Of a DNA stretch of 64,000 nucleotides, positions 24,890 through 33,073 are shown one piece after another. Both the position numbers and the translations under genes were made by a program. Each line of letters opens with the position of its first letter. Position 1 is the stretch's first letter. The notes beneath the pieces were generated by a model. The model did no database searches and had not been told where the DNA came from. It worked only from the letters and a program-made list of their open reading frames with translations. The stretch is from Microscilla marina ATCC 23134 (lineage in GTDB: Bacteria > Bacteroidota > Bacteroidia > Cytophagales > Microscillaceae), in contig NZ_AAWS01000002.1 in the NCBI RefSeq assembly GCF_000169175.1, positions 1 through 64,000 on the forward strand. Reading direction: 5' to 3'.

Positions 24890-25091
24890 TAAATTTCATC
24901 ACCTCCTGGCGCAAGTCTCCAGACTTGTGTCCATCGTAGTAAATTCAAGATTGAGTATTTGTTTTTTGCAAAAACCTGAAAGTGAGCCATCCCGAACTTG
25001 CTTCGGGGCAAGATGCTCCGAGAGCAAGCTCGGAGTTTTGAAACTTCCTCTATACAAAGGCACAAGTTACGCTACGCTAAACTTGCGCCAG
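24890..25091 (+). repeat. Family B element, copy 3
   Basis: A near-identical 202-bp direct repeat of 24525-24726, again with perfect 10-bp TIRs (24905-24914 and 25082-25091). Just before it, 24852-24881 holds an inverted fragment of the same end. In that fragment the subterminal hairpin reads AAGCT-TGC-AGCTT, so the bases changed but pairing is kept. Confidence 0.85.
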
Positions 25092-25440
25092 AAGGGGGGG
25101 TGTTGCCCTTGGGCACTTTTATGAGCCACCTCGCTTTGGCGTTGTGCCGTGTTTTCTTGGGTTTGTATTGCCCCTTGGTCTTCGTTTTGTTGTGGTTGCT
25201 TATGTGTATGCATTCCCTGTTTGATTTATTGAATTATTAAATAGCAGGAAGGCAAATTATCAACGTGCCAGATAGCATCCAAAAACATGGTCTAAGTGGT
25301 CGTTTTTGTGGCATAAGGGGTAGGATTTACGGGTTTGACCGAAAGAAAACAAGTGGTAAAGGCAAAATTGGTCTGCCTGGCAAATGCGCGTTGGTGGGTA
25401 ATCGTGCAAGTCTATTGAGCCATTCGGCTAGAAAGCCTGG
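25092..25440. other. Gene-free stretch
   Basis: No credible gene in either strand. The short frames have no protein-like composition and stop in repeat sequence. Confidence 0.5.
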
Positions 25441-25568
25441 AGACTTTTTTTATTTATAAGTTTCAAGTGCCCTTACGGAACACTTAAAACAGCGTGGGGC
25501 TACCGACTCCGGACTAATTAACTCCGGACTAAACTTTCAAGTGCCCTTACGGAACACTTAAAACAGCG
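25441..25568. repeat. Family C repeat, copy 2 plus partial tandem copy
   Basis: Matches 9709-9798 (TTTCAAGTGCCC, GAACACTTAAAACAGCGTG, CTACCGACTCCGGACTAATT). A second partial unit, TTTCAAGTGCCCTTACGGAA through ACAGCGTAG, follows directly to 25568. Confidence 0.75.
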
Positions 25569-25577
25569 TAGAACAAC

Positions 25578-25610
25578 AAAAGCCTTCCCTTATAAGGGGC
25601 AAGGCTTTTT
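25578..25610 (-). terminator. Terminator of CMD gene
   Basis: AAAAGCCTTCCC pairs with GGGGCAAGGCTTTTT across TTATAA, with a 2-base bulge. It lies 50 bases beyond the stop of the leftward CMD gene, and A and T tracts on both sides suit termination. Confidence 0.75.
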
Positions 25611-25659
25611 GCATTTAAATAAACGGGATAGTCTAAACTCTCTACAGCAACAGCTGTGG

Positions 25660-26211
25660 TTAGGCATTGGATGCGACCAGTGGAGTTACCTCTGGAAAAT
25701 CTACTGTAGTTTCGGCAATGTGATTAATGTAGTTGGTAAATATATTTTTTGTCACGTGCCCTACCAATTCTACTAAAGCAGCCTTGTTATAACCTGCCGC
25801 AAAAAACTCCTCAATCAATGCCTGGTCGGGCAGGCCGTTTTTTTCGGTAATGGCTTTCGCCAATTTAGTCAAGGCACTCAATTTGGTGTCCTCTATTGCT
25901 CCGGTTCTTAGCTGCACGGTTTCTTCTTCTGTAAATCCCACCATTTTGCCTATAGCAGTATGGGCAGACAGACAATAAGTACAAGCATTTGACTCACCCA
26001 CTGCCAAAGCAATGGCTTCGCCCTCTTTGGCGCTAAACTCTCCTCCATTCAGGTTATCACCCAAAGTAAGCAAGGCGTTCAACCCCTTGTGCGAATGGGC
26101 AATGGTAGCATACAAATGAGGTACTTTGCCTACTTTCTTTTTCAATGCATCAAAAATACCTTGAGTTTCAGGAGCTGCTTGTTCGCGAGTTAAAATTTCT
26201 AAATTTTTCAT
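25660..26211 (-). CDS. Carboxymuconolactone decarboxylase-family (AhpD-like) protein
   Basis: The 183-residue protein carries the AhpD/CMD core motif ESNACTYCLSAHTAIG, with the redox pair Cys77-x2-Cys80 and His84. The surrounding helical repeat and length fit the alkylhydroperoxidase-like branch of the family. These proteins reduce peroxides or related electrophiles through the CxxC dithiol; the natural reductant and substrate here are unknown. The upstream region holds two GTAAC-N7-GTTAC palindromes. The same palindrome lies in front of the Rrf2 repressor gene at 27 kb, so it is probably induced by oxidative or electrophile stress through that repressor. Single gene with its own terminator. 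Confidence 0.9.
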   Translation of the reverse strand: MKNLEILTREQAAPETQGIFDALKKKVGKVPHLYATIAHSHKGLNALLTLGDNLNGGEFSAKEGEAIALAVGESNACTYCLSAHTAIGKMVGFTEEETVQLRTGAIEDTKLSALTKLAKAITEKNGLPDQALIEEFFAAGYNKAALVELVGHVTKNIFTNYINHIAETTVDFPEVTPLVASNA

Positions 26212-26248
26212 TTTGTGTGAAATGTTTTGGTTTAATAAAAGTTTGAAA

Positions 26249-26267
26249 AGTAACTTTATTTGTTACA
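26249..26267. promoter_or_regulatory. Candidate Rrf2 operator O1 (CMD promoter)
   Basis: AGTAAC-TTTATTT-GTTACA, a GTAAC-N7-GTTAC palindrome 38 bases upstream of the CMD start. The left-strand reading TTACTTTTC resembles a Bacteroidota -7 element, so a bound repressor could block initiation. Arms and spacing match the sites at 26321 and 27549. Confidence 0.65.
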
Positions 26268-26320
26268 TTTGAGTGTCTTAAAAAACGGCTACAAGTGCCG
26301 TGTTGGTAATAAAACCTTAT

Positions 26321-26339
26321 TGTAACTCTTTTTGTTACA
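26321..26339. promoter_or_regulatory. Candidate Rrf2 operator O2 (CMD promoter)
   Basis: TGTAAC-TCTTTTT-GTTACA, a perfect 6-bp inverted repeat with 7-base spacing, 72 bases (about seven helical turns) upstream of O1. It shares the GTAAC-N7-GTTAC core with O1 and O3. Confidence 0.65.
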
Positions 26340-26460
26340 TTAAAAACTTGATCCCGTCAAAGTATTTTATAAATGACTCATTATCAATTACTTAAAAACT
26401 GTTAATGTAATGTTAAGCATAGGGTGGGGTAGTGTAGAATGAAAGTCTAAACAAATTTTT

Positions 26461-26605
26461 ATACCAAATCGTTGCCATTACCCATACACTAAATTCTTTG
26501 TATGTCTACACCTAAAAGCCATCCCCAAGCTTGTCCTCTCCTCTTGGTCTTGCCATGAAGACCACTACAAGTGAGTTTGTATGGGTTTTCGATCAGACTT
26601 GGTAT
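26461..26605 (+). repeat. Family E repeat, copy 2 (compact)
   Basis: 145 bp with imperfect inverted ends ATACCAAATC and GACTTGGTAT. It carries one copy of CCACTACAAG at 26562-26571, the sequence duplicated on both sides of family D at 19.4 kb. It therefore approximates an empty site. It is directly followed by family F. Confidence 0.82.
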
Positions 26606-26607
26606 AT

Positions 26608-26850
26608 CAATACTCCGCAGTGATTTTAGTCAAAGTTGTTTGCTGATTAACTTTGTTGAGCTCGCCAGAGGCTCGGTTATCAGTCATTGATGAATTTAAA
26701 AACTGTTTAATTGGGTGTTTAGGCATAAAACCGAAACACTTTTAAAAATAAAGTGAGTATACAATCTTAAAATACTGGTTTACAACATTTAACAAGGTGA
26801 ACATTTACTCGAATCAGCTATGGACTATCGACTAAATACTATGGACTATT
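26608..26850 (+). repeat. Family F repeat, copy 1
   Basis: Begins CAATACTCCGCAGTGATTTT and runs through AAATAAAGTGAGTA, ACTGGTTTACA and AACAAGGTGAACATTTA to ATGGACTATTG. Related copies in the same orientation are at 43751-43944 and 54336-54509. This copy has about 40 extra bases after CAAAGTTG. No coding capacity and no clear terminal inverted repeats. Confidence 0.8.
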
Positions 26851-27023
26851 GTATATACCTCAATCGCTTTTCAAAACAACCACAAAAAAAACGACTGCTT
26901 ACCTATGAGTAAACAATCGCTTGTGTAATATAACCGAAGTTATGGGTGTTGTAAATCACTTGTCAGGCACTTACAAAAATTGCTCATGCCGCTGAGAGGA
27001 TTCACTTTTGTCTTAAGAAATTT
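26851..27023. other. Spacer downstream of Rrf2 gene
   Basis: Unremarkable AT-rich sequence between family F and the end of the leftward Rrf2 gene. No clear terminator hairpin is seen. Confidence 0.4.
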
Positions 27024-27470
27024 TCAACAAAAATCTGATTTCTTCAAATCGGTAATTTTATTCAACCTGGCAGATAAATCGCTTACCTTTACTGGAGCCA
27101 ATGCCGACTTCATGGCCAATTCTGCCTCAGAGTAGACCCCGTCGACCAACTCGCTCAGGTTCATGCTTACCACACATTCAGGATTTATTTTTTTTGGCTT
27201 ATAAAACAAGTCGGTCTCACGTACTGCCTGATAAATGTCCCAAAGCGAAATCTGATTGGCAGGACGTTTCAGAAAAAAACCACCTTTGGCTCCTGCTACA
27301 CTGCCTATAATGTCATTGTCGCGTAGCCGGGCTACAATGCGTCGAATCACTACTGGGTTGGTCTTTACGCTGTCGGCCAATACCTGCGACGATATCAGCT
27401 TTTCATCTCCTTTTATTTGCATAAAAATACAAATATGTATGGCGGTAGTAAACCTTCCGTTGGCTTGCAT
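27024..27470 (-). CDS. Rrf2-family transcriptional repressor
   Basis: 148 residues. The N-terminal winged helix reads FTTAIHICIFMQIKGDEKLI, then SSQVLADSVKTNPVVIRRIV as recognition helix region and the wing GAKGGFFLKRPANQISLWDI; all are typical of Rrf2. It lacks the three-Cys iron-sulfur cluster motif of IscR and NsrR. It has only isolated Cys residues (about 15, 98 and 148), closer to the YwnA/HypR group that senses oxidants by Cys oxidation. A GTAAC-N7-GTTAC palindrome lies about 80 bases upstream and two more lie before the CMD gene, so autoregulation and control of CMD are likely. The NudC gene upstream reads in the same direction with a 92-base gap. Confidence 0.9.
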   Translation of the reverse strand: MQANGRFTTAIHICIFMQIKGDEKLISSQVLADSVKTNPVVIRRIVARLRDNDIIGSVAGAKGGFFLKRPANQISLWDIYQAVRETDLFYKPKKINPECVVSMNLSELVDGVYSEAELAMKSALAPVKVSDLSARLNKITDLKKSDFC

Positions 27471-27548
27471 AATTTCCTGAATATTGTGAAAAATGTGGGT
27501 TGTATACTTTACTTGCTAAAAGCGAGCATCTTGCTCTACATACGAAAC

Positions 27549-27567
27549 CGTAACTTATATAGTTACA
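27549..27567. promoter_or_regulatory. Candidate Rrf2 operator O3 (own promoter)
   Basis: CGTAAC-TTATATA-GTTACA, with the same GTAAC-N7-GTTAC core as O1 and O2. It overlaps the last codon and stop of nudC and lies about 80 bases upstream of the Rrf2 start. This suggests autoregulation from a promoter between the two genes. Confidence 0.65.
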
Positions 27568-28519
27568 TCTTTGCCGTATCCATCACCATTTCAGTTTCTT
27601 CTTCGTTGAGCCAGGCGTTGATCAACACCCCCGAAATAGAGACCAATGACGACAATAATACTTCTTCTTTGGCGACAGCATCTTTGAGTTGGGCACGGGT
27701 AAACCAACGGGCAGCTTCCAGTTCCTGATCCAGCAATTCAAAGGCTTGGTGGGTGGCTTGCGCCTTAAAGCCCAACATAATAGATCCCGGAAACGGCCAA
27801 GGTTGTGACGATTGGTATTGCACCTGATCGACCTCTAGCCCCACCTCTTCCATTACTTCACGCTGAACAGCTTCTTCCAAACTCTCGCCTGGTTCTACAA
27901 AGCCTGCTACTAACGACAACCTTGTGCTGGGTTGCCAATGGGGTTGGCGCACCAACAATGCCTGGTTTTGGTAGGTAATCATGGTAATAATTGCCGGGTC
28001 AGTACGTGGATAATGTTTTTTACCACAATCGGTATTGCTGCACACCCGCACGTGCCCTGCCCATTGGTTTTCGGTAGCACTGCCACACCGCCCACAATAC
28101 AGGTGGTTACGGTTCCAGTAAAGCATTGCCTGGGCATAACCCAATATGGCTGCTTCGGCGCGTTCGGATGCCTGACTTGCTTGCCTCAATTTCTCAAAAT
28201 TGCCTTGTTGCTGCCAAAAAGGATGCTCATCGGGCGCCTCTTCTGCTACCTCTATAGCAAAATAGTGGTGGGCTTCTCTAGTGCCCAAAAACACCCACTT
28301 ACTTTGGTCTTGCACCAGGTGCTGGGCTTGGGCTATGGGCACAAATACTGGTTCATTGCCTTGCATCAAGTGCTTGCCTTGCCATACTGGGACTACATAA
28401 GTAGGCGCATCGGCAGCCATTATTTCCTGTAGATTAATCGTAGGGCGGTGATTAGCAAGACGGTCTAACGGATTGCTGGTAAAATAGTTTTGCCTCGAGC
28501 AATGTAAATGATTCGTCAT
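27563..28519 (-). CDS. nudC: NAD(+) diphosphatase NudC
   Basis: 318 residues with all NudC hallmarks. A zinc ribbon has CGRC (Cys142, 145) and CSNTDC (Cys160, 165). YPRTDPAIITMI precedes the catalytic domain. The Nudix box is G206-FVEPG-E-SLEEAVQ-REVMEEVGL, ending at about 228. The NudC-specific SQPWPFPGSIMLGF stretch starts at about 238. It hydrolyses NAD(H) to NMN(H) and AMP; homologues also remove NAD caps from RNA 5' ends. It is cytoplasmic, and the N-terminal substrate-binding domain is present in full. It lies upstream of the Rrf2 gene on the same strand, and the candidate operator O3 overlaps its end. Confidence 0.96.
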   Translation of the reverse strand: MTNHLHCSRQNYFTSNPLDRLANHRPTINLQEIMAADAPTYVVPVWQGKHLMQGNEPVFVPIAQAQHLVQDQSKWVFLGTREAHHYFAIEVAEEAPDEHPFWQQQGNFEKLRQASQASERAEAAILGYAQAMLYWNRNHLYCGRCGSATENQWAGHVRVCSNTDCGKKHYPRTDPAIITMITYQNQALLVRQPHWQPSTRLSLVAGFVEPGESLEEAVQREVMEEVGLEVDQVQYQSSQPWPFPGSIMLGFKAQATHQAFELLDQELEAARWFTRAQLKDAVAKEEVLLSSLVSISGVLINAWLNEEETEMVMDTAKM

Positions 28520-28543
28520 AAATTAATTATCAGTAGTTATTTA

Positions 28544-28615
28544 AGGCTGTACGAAGTTTTAAAAATCTTTGATATACAAGGATTTATATCTAAATCAAGT
28601 AAATGTAGGGGCAAT
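28544..28615. repeat. Family G repeat, copy 2
   Basis: CGAAGTTTTAAAAATCTTTG, ATATACAAGGATTTATA and AATGTAGGGGCAATCC match 3107-3180 with substitutions. A further piece of the same phrase is at about 24490. The rest of the 28520-28948 spacer shows no gene. Confidence 0.65.
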
Positions 28616-28837
28616 CCCTTGCTGTAATGCAATGGAAGTTCGCGATTTATCGGAATGGTTGCCCACGCGAAGAGCAAACCTAAGTGCATAAAACGTCTTT
28701 TAAAGGAATAAACGACCTTATTTGAATTTGTTTTAATCCCGTAAAGTGTTTGTTATCAGTAATTTACAAAGCTTCGCGCACTTCTAGTAGTTATTTATCC
28801 CCTGAAAAGGTAACACAGCCTAAGGGCTTGTTTAAAA

Positions 28838-28867
28838 CGTTGGCAACTATCATAATGGTTGCCAACG
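28838..28867 (-). terminator. Terminator of TPR-CHAT gene
   Basis: CGTTGGCAAC (28838-28847) pairs perfectly with GTTGCCAACG (28858-28867). On the minus strand it is followed by TTTTAAAC. It lies 82 bases past the stop of the leftward CHAT gene. Confidence 0.7.
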
Positions 28868-28948
28868 CTATACTAACGAATCAAACCAAATATTGTTTGG
28901 CAACTAACATTAGGTCAAATGATTTATAAAGTATTGCCCGCAGGGTAC

Positions 28949-30934
28949 TTAGTCAACACTAATGATCATAAAGCCCGCCCAATCGAACGGGGTAGTTGCT
29001 TTGCCACTATTGAGCATAGCCAACTTGGTGGTTTGCAATGCCTTTGAGTACCTGCCTCCTTTTTTGATCTCTTTGTAAAAGCGAATCATAAAATCACGGG
29101 TATAAATCCCCAGGTTTTTCCACAAAGGATACACTACATTGTGTGCCCCGGCATATACAAAACCGTGCCCCAGACCAAAAATGCCGCCGTCTTTGTCGTA
29201 GTGCTCAAGACCAGGTTCACAATGACTCAATACTACCATATCTACCTCTAGCTTCATCTTAAATATTTCGGGATAGGTAATGCCTGTTTTAGACAAAAGT
29301 AACCGTGAACCTTCAGGGTGCGCCTTGCTAAACTGGGCGTGGGTAGCTATGTGCAATATTTCGCTGGAAACAGTCTTACCCAATAACTGCTTGCGTTGGG
29401 CGGCTCCTTTTACAAATACCTTGCGTCGGGGATACATGGCTCCAATGGTCTTTACTTCTTCGGCGCTTGCTGCCAGGGTTTCAAACTTTTTTTGGGCAAA
29501 GTCAACCGGGGCAATGGCTGTCCAGGGGCGTTGATAAGTACGTAATATTTTTTCGGCAAAAGCCAAACTGCCCGAGAAGTGATAGGTCACATTAAAACTT
29601 TTGAGCAAATAAGCCCACTGACTACTGGCAGCACTGGTGGCGGGTTGACGCAGCAGAGTTTCAAATGGTAACAATGTAAGCTCCTTGTCGGGTACAATAA
29701 TGAGGTGTTTTTTTTCTTTAAAAACAGGCTCCAAGGGCTTAAGCAAGCGCTGATAAAGCTGGTAAGCCAACTTTTTGTACTGCCCCATGTTTTTTTGCTT
29801 GATGGCTTTGCGCATGCCCTTGATTTGCCCCACTACACCTTTTTTGGCAAGCTTGGTTACTTTAAATGTTTCGTTGGTAAGGGCAAACACATACACGCCT
29901 TTTTTGCCAATGAGGTACTCGAGCATCGCAGTTTCGGGCTCTAGCTGCTCTCTGATTGACTCGGCAGTTAAAATCTGGGCTTTAGGATACAGCGCCACTA
30001 TTGCGTTCGACTCGTCTCGTTCGTAAAAATAAAAAGCTGTTTTGTAATCTTTCAGGGCAAGGCTTGCCTCTATAGCCCCTTGGTTTACCTTGTCGGCAAG
30101 TTTGCCCAACCGTACTCTTTGTGCTTGGGTATACACCTTCGTTCTAATGCTTTCTATATATTGGTCGCTTGCCTGGTAGGCTTGCAAGGCAGCCTGATGG
30201 TTGTCTATATTTAATATTTCTGCTTTGTTTGCCAACGACTGTAGTTTCTCCAGTTTGTCGGTATTGTTTACCTTGATGGCTTGCTCGTACAACTTAAGCG
30301 CACTGGGGTAATCTTTCTTAAGGAATTTTACATAGCCTTTTAGGTTGTACAATGCTGCCAAACGGTAGTCATTGTTGCCCCTCACTTGTTGGCGCAACAC
30401 CAATGCCTTGTCGAAATAAGTCAAGGCCGAATCGAGCTGTTTTTGTTGAATAAACAGCTCTCCTACATGAATATAGTTACAGGTTGCCAAAGCCTTGCGG
30501 TTGATACTGATACTGGTAGCCAGGCTTTGTTTAAACATAGCTAGTGCCTCTTGATCGAGCCCTTGCTCTTGAAACATCAGCCCCAGCTCACGTTGCAAGC
30601 TTACTACCAGCGAACTACGTTTGCCATAAATTTTGGTATGCAAATCTATCGATTTCTCATAAAAATAGCGCGAAGAGTCATAAACCGCTTGTTGGCGGTA
30701 AGCCAGGCCTATATACTTATGTGCCTCGGCAATGCCTTCAGGGTCTTGAGCGCCTTCATAGGCAGTAAGCATTTGTTGGTAAGCTCCCAGAGCCTCATCA
30801 AACTTCTCTTGTTGGATGAAATGATCACCGTTTTTTTTGAAAGGCGCCCCTTTGTCTTCCTGGGCTTGCGCCAAAAATATAGAAAAAGCAATCAGTGTGA
30901 TGGAGAGCAATGTCTTGCGAAATGATATAAGCAT
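28949..30934 (-). CDS. Exported TPR-CHAT caspase-like protease
   Basis: 661 residues with a signal peptide (cleavage after about residue 24, FLAQAQ). Tetratricopeptide repeats occupy about 30-250 (for example AHKYIGLAYRQQAVYDSSRY and YNLKGYVKFLKKDYPSALKL), followed by a linker and a C-terminal CHAT domain. The catalytic dyad is visible: His532 in LHIATHAQF and Cys572 in VVLSHCEPGL. The end GKATTPFDWAGFMIISVD is the CHAT C-terminal signature (P-x-x-W-A-x-F). CHAT proteins are caspase-like cysteine peptidases; some act in defence (for example with type III-E CRISPR), but most are uncharacterised. Export to the periplasm argues against a cytoplasmic antiphage role. It is a single gene with its own terminator, divergent from the carbamoyltransferase gene. 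Confidence 0.9.
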   Translation of the reverse strand: MLISFRKTLLSITLIAFSIFLAQAQEDKGAPFKKNGDHFIQQEKFDEALGAYQQMLTAYEGAQDPEGIAEAHKYIGLAYRQQAVYDSSRYFYEKSIDLHTKIYGKRSSLVVSLQRELGLMFQEQGLDQEALAMFKQSLATSISINRKALATCNYIHVGELFIQQKQLDSALTYFDKALVLRQQVRGNNDYRLAALYNLKGYVKFLKKDYPSALKLYEQAIKVNNTDKLEKLQSLANKAEILNIDNHQAALQAYQASDQYIESIRTKVYTQAQRVRLGKLADKVNQGAIEASLALKDYKTAFYFYERDESNAIVALYPKAQILTAESIREQLEPETAMLEYLIGKKGVYVFALTNETFKVTKLAKKGVVGQIKGMRKAIKQKNMGQYKKLAYQLYQRLLKPLEPVFKEKKHLIIVPDKELTLLPFETLLRQPATSAASSQWAYLLKSFNVTYHFSGSLAFAEKILRTYQRPWTAIAPVDFAQKKFETLAASAEEVKTIGAMYPRRKVFVKGAAQRKQLLGKTVSSEILHIATHAQFSKAHPEGSRLLLSKTGITYPEIFKMKLEVDMVVLSHCEPGLEHYDKDGGIFGLGHGFVYAGAHNVVYPLWKNLGIYTRDFMIRFYKEIKKGGRYSKALQTTKLAMLNSGKATTPFDWAGFMIISVD

Positions 30935-31140
30935 TGAAGTTTAATTTTGGTTATTTTTGAAAAAATGGTGGGTTGAAAAAACCTGATTCTATAAATAAAA
31001 GACAAAAATAGCATTTATGTAATAATGAATAGTAAAACGAGGAAAAATTTACGACTTTTTGGCTAAAGCTTGTAACTTGCGGAGTTGCAGAAGACAAGCC
31101 ATCAAAATATACCTCAGACTCTTTTCAAGCCCTGATAAAA

Positions 31141-32802
31141 ATGAACCCTACATTGGCCATTTATGGCATTCAAGACAGAAACAACCTGAAATACCCAGGC
31201 TATGTACACGATCACTCATTATGTATGATGCAAGCCGGACAAGTGGTGCAATGCTTACAACTGGAACGCCACACCCGCAAAAAATACGATCATCAAATGC
31301 CCCATCAGCTGGAAACCTTGCTCAATAAAAAACTGGTGCAGTTGCCTGCCAATTGCGACTGGGTATTTGTCAACTCGTTTGTGGGCAATAGCTTTATCAG
31401 TAAAAATGGCAAAATCAGGTTTGATGCCCTGCCCGAAACACAGCTGGGCACCGACGTAAGGCAAGGCTATGGCTGGCTGGAACTGGAAAAATGGCAGGGC
31501 AATGCCTTGAATGCCTATAGCATTTCGCATGAGTTGGCGCATGTATTTTCTTGTGTACCTTTTTTTGGCAATTTTAAAAATAACAGTCTGCTCATCAGCT
31601 TTGACGGGGGCGCAAGCCTGGGCAATTTTTCGGCTTTTTTGTACCATCACCAACAGCTACAAGTACTGCATTGCGACTGGGAACTCAAGGCGATTACCAA
31701 TTTATTCAATGCCAACGGTTTAAGTTTTGCCCTTTTGGGGGTGCACCCCAAGCACCACAATAGCCTGGCGGGTAAACTTATGGGGTTTGCTGCGTATGGA
31801 CGCTACCGTGCCGACGTGCTTGCCTGGCTGGAGAGCCACCAGTTTTTTGCGGACTATTGGACTCAACAACAAGTTTTTTACGAAAGTGCCCACAAACATT
31901 TTGGCTGGCAAGGCAAGGTGGGCAACCTGACCGACCCTTTTTTGCAAGACATTGCTTTTGCTTTTCAATATACTTTTCAGCAAAAACTTTTGGCGCGCCT
32001 GACCCAACTTCAGCAACAAGTAAAAGCCGACTATCTATATTACGCGGGTGGTTGTGCGCTCAATATTCCGGCAAATCGTCAAATAGCCCAATCGGGATTA
32101 TTCAAACAAATATATATTCCACCTTGCTGCAACGATTCGGGCTTGGCGCTGGGTGGGGCGGCATTTCTGGAGTGGAAAAAAGGACATAAAATATCGTATC
32201 ATTCGCCTTACCTCAACAATGTGGGGTTGCCCTCTTTCAATCCTCCTGACGACTTTCAGGTATTGGCGGCACGCATTGCCAATGCCTTGCTCGACGGCAA
32301 AATTATAGGGGTATGTCAGGGAGTAGCCGAAATAGGTCCCCGGGCGTTGGGCAACCGAAGTATTTTGGCATTGCCCAACTCAATTGATTTGGCAAAAAAG
32401 GTGAGTGAAGACTGCAAAAAACGAGCGTGGTATCGCCCAATAGCCCCCGTGATGCTCGAAAAAAATGCTCGGTTAGTCACGGGTTTGGCGCAAGTGCCTG
32501 CTGTGTCGCAGTATATGCTCAGTGATTTTGATATTTTGCCCGATTATCACAAAAAGCTGGAAGGAGTAGTGCACGTAAATGGTACGGCAAGGATCCAAAC
32601 AATTTTTGAGCGGGTACAAAACCCTTTGTTGTTCGAAATACTCCATTGTTTGGATGCCCAGGGGGTATTGGGGTTGATCAATACATCGTTTAATGTTCAG
32701 GGTGAACCTATGGTACATACTCCAGCCCAGGCACTTGCCAGCGGCAAAGCTATGGGGCTCGATGGTATAGTAGCCGATGGAGCGTTGGTGTTATTTGAAT
32801 AA
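31141..32802 (+). CDS. NodU/CmcH-family carbamoyltransferase
   Basis: The 553-residue protein shows the two-part carbamoyltransferase architecture. The N-terminal actin-like domain has SISHELAHVFS (His130 and His134 of the conserved H-x3-H), LLISFDGGASLG and KLMGFAAYG. Next come YYAGGCALNIPANRQI and PPCCNDSGLALGGAAF. The C-terminal YrdC-like half has IGVCQGVAEIGPRALGNRSI, WYRPIAPVMLE and NTSFNVQGEPMVHTP. The family transfers a carbamoyl group from carbamoyl phosphate to hydroxyls of sugars or antibiotics (Nod factors, cephamycin, tobramycin). No biosynthetic cluster is visible nearby, so the acceptor is unknown; a surface glycan is one possibility. Standalone cytoplasmic enzyme. Confidence 0.9.
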   Translation: MNPTLAIYGIQDRNNLKYPGYVHDHSLCMMQAGQVVQCLQLERHTRKKYDHQMPHQLETLLNKKLVQLPANCDWVFVNSFVGNSFISKNGKIRFDALPETQLGTDVRQGYGWLELEKWQGNALNAYSISHELAHVFSCVPFFGNFKNNSLLISFDGGASLGNFSAFLYHHQQLQVLHCDWELKAITNLFNANGLSFALLGVHPKHHNSLAGKLMGFAAYGRYRADVLAWLESHQFFADYWTQQQVFYESAHKHFGWQGKVGNLTDPFLQDIAFAFQYTFQQKLLARLTQLQQQVKADYLYYAGGCALNIPANRQIAQSGLFKQIYIPPCCNDSGLALGGAAFLEWKKGHKISYHSPYLNNVGLPSFNPPDDFQVLAARIANALLDGKIIGVCQGVAEIGPRALGNRSILALPNSIDLAKKVSEDCKKRAWYRPIAPVMLEKNARLVTGLAQVPAVSQYMLSDFDILPDYHKKLEGVVHVNGTARIQTIFERVQNPLLFEILHCLDAQGVLGLINTSFNVQGEPMVHTPAQALASGKAMGLDGIVADGALVLFE

Positions 32803-33073
32803 TGTTTGTTCTTCGCTTGGGTGACCACGCTGGTACGCCACTGCATTGCCCCACAAAACAACGCATCAACGCACTCAACCAACGGGAATCACCTACCAAT
32901 TAACGGCCATTTCAACGGCACATCAATGCACTTTGGTAGAAAATTTTGAGCGTTTTGACTCAACTTTTCTTCTTGTGGCGTATTGTCAGCAAAGTTATTT
33001 GTGCACTTCTGGCAACATATACAAGAGTCGATAGTGTACGTGTACTCTAAAAGCTTCAAACATATATACTACG
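32803..33073. other. Spacer without recognisable features
   Basis: About 270 bases between the carbamoyltransferase and the outer-membrane-like protein gene. I see no gene or clear hairpin. Confidence 0.4.

Noticed and set aside
24400-25459. Several 60-110 residue frames with near-identical protein sequences
   Set aside because: They arise from the duplicated family B elements; they overlap on both strands and have no protein-like composition.
28949-32802. CHAT protease and carbamoyltransferase as a defence pair
   Set aside because: They are divergent genes, the CHAT protein is exported, and the carbamoyltransferase has no known defence link.
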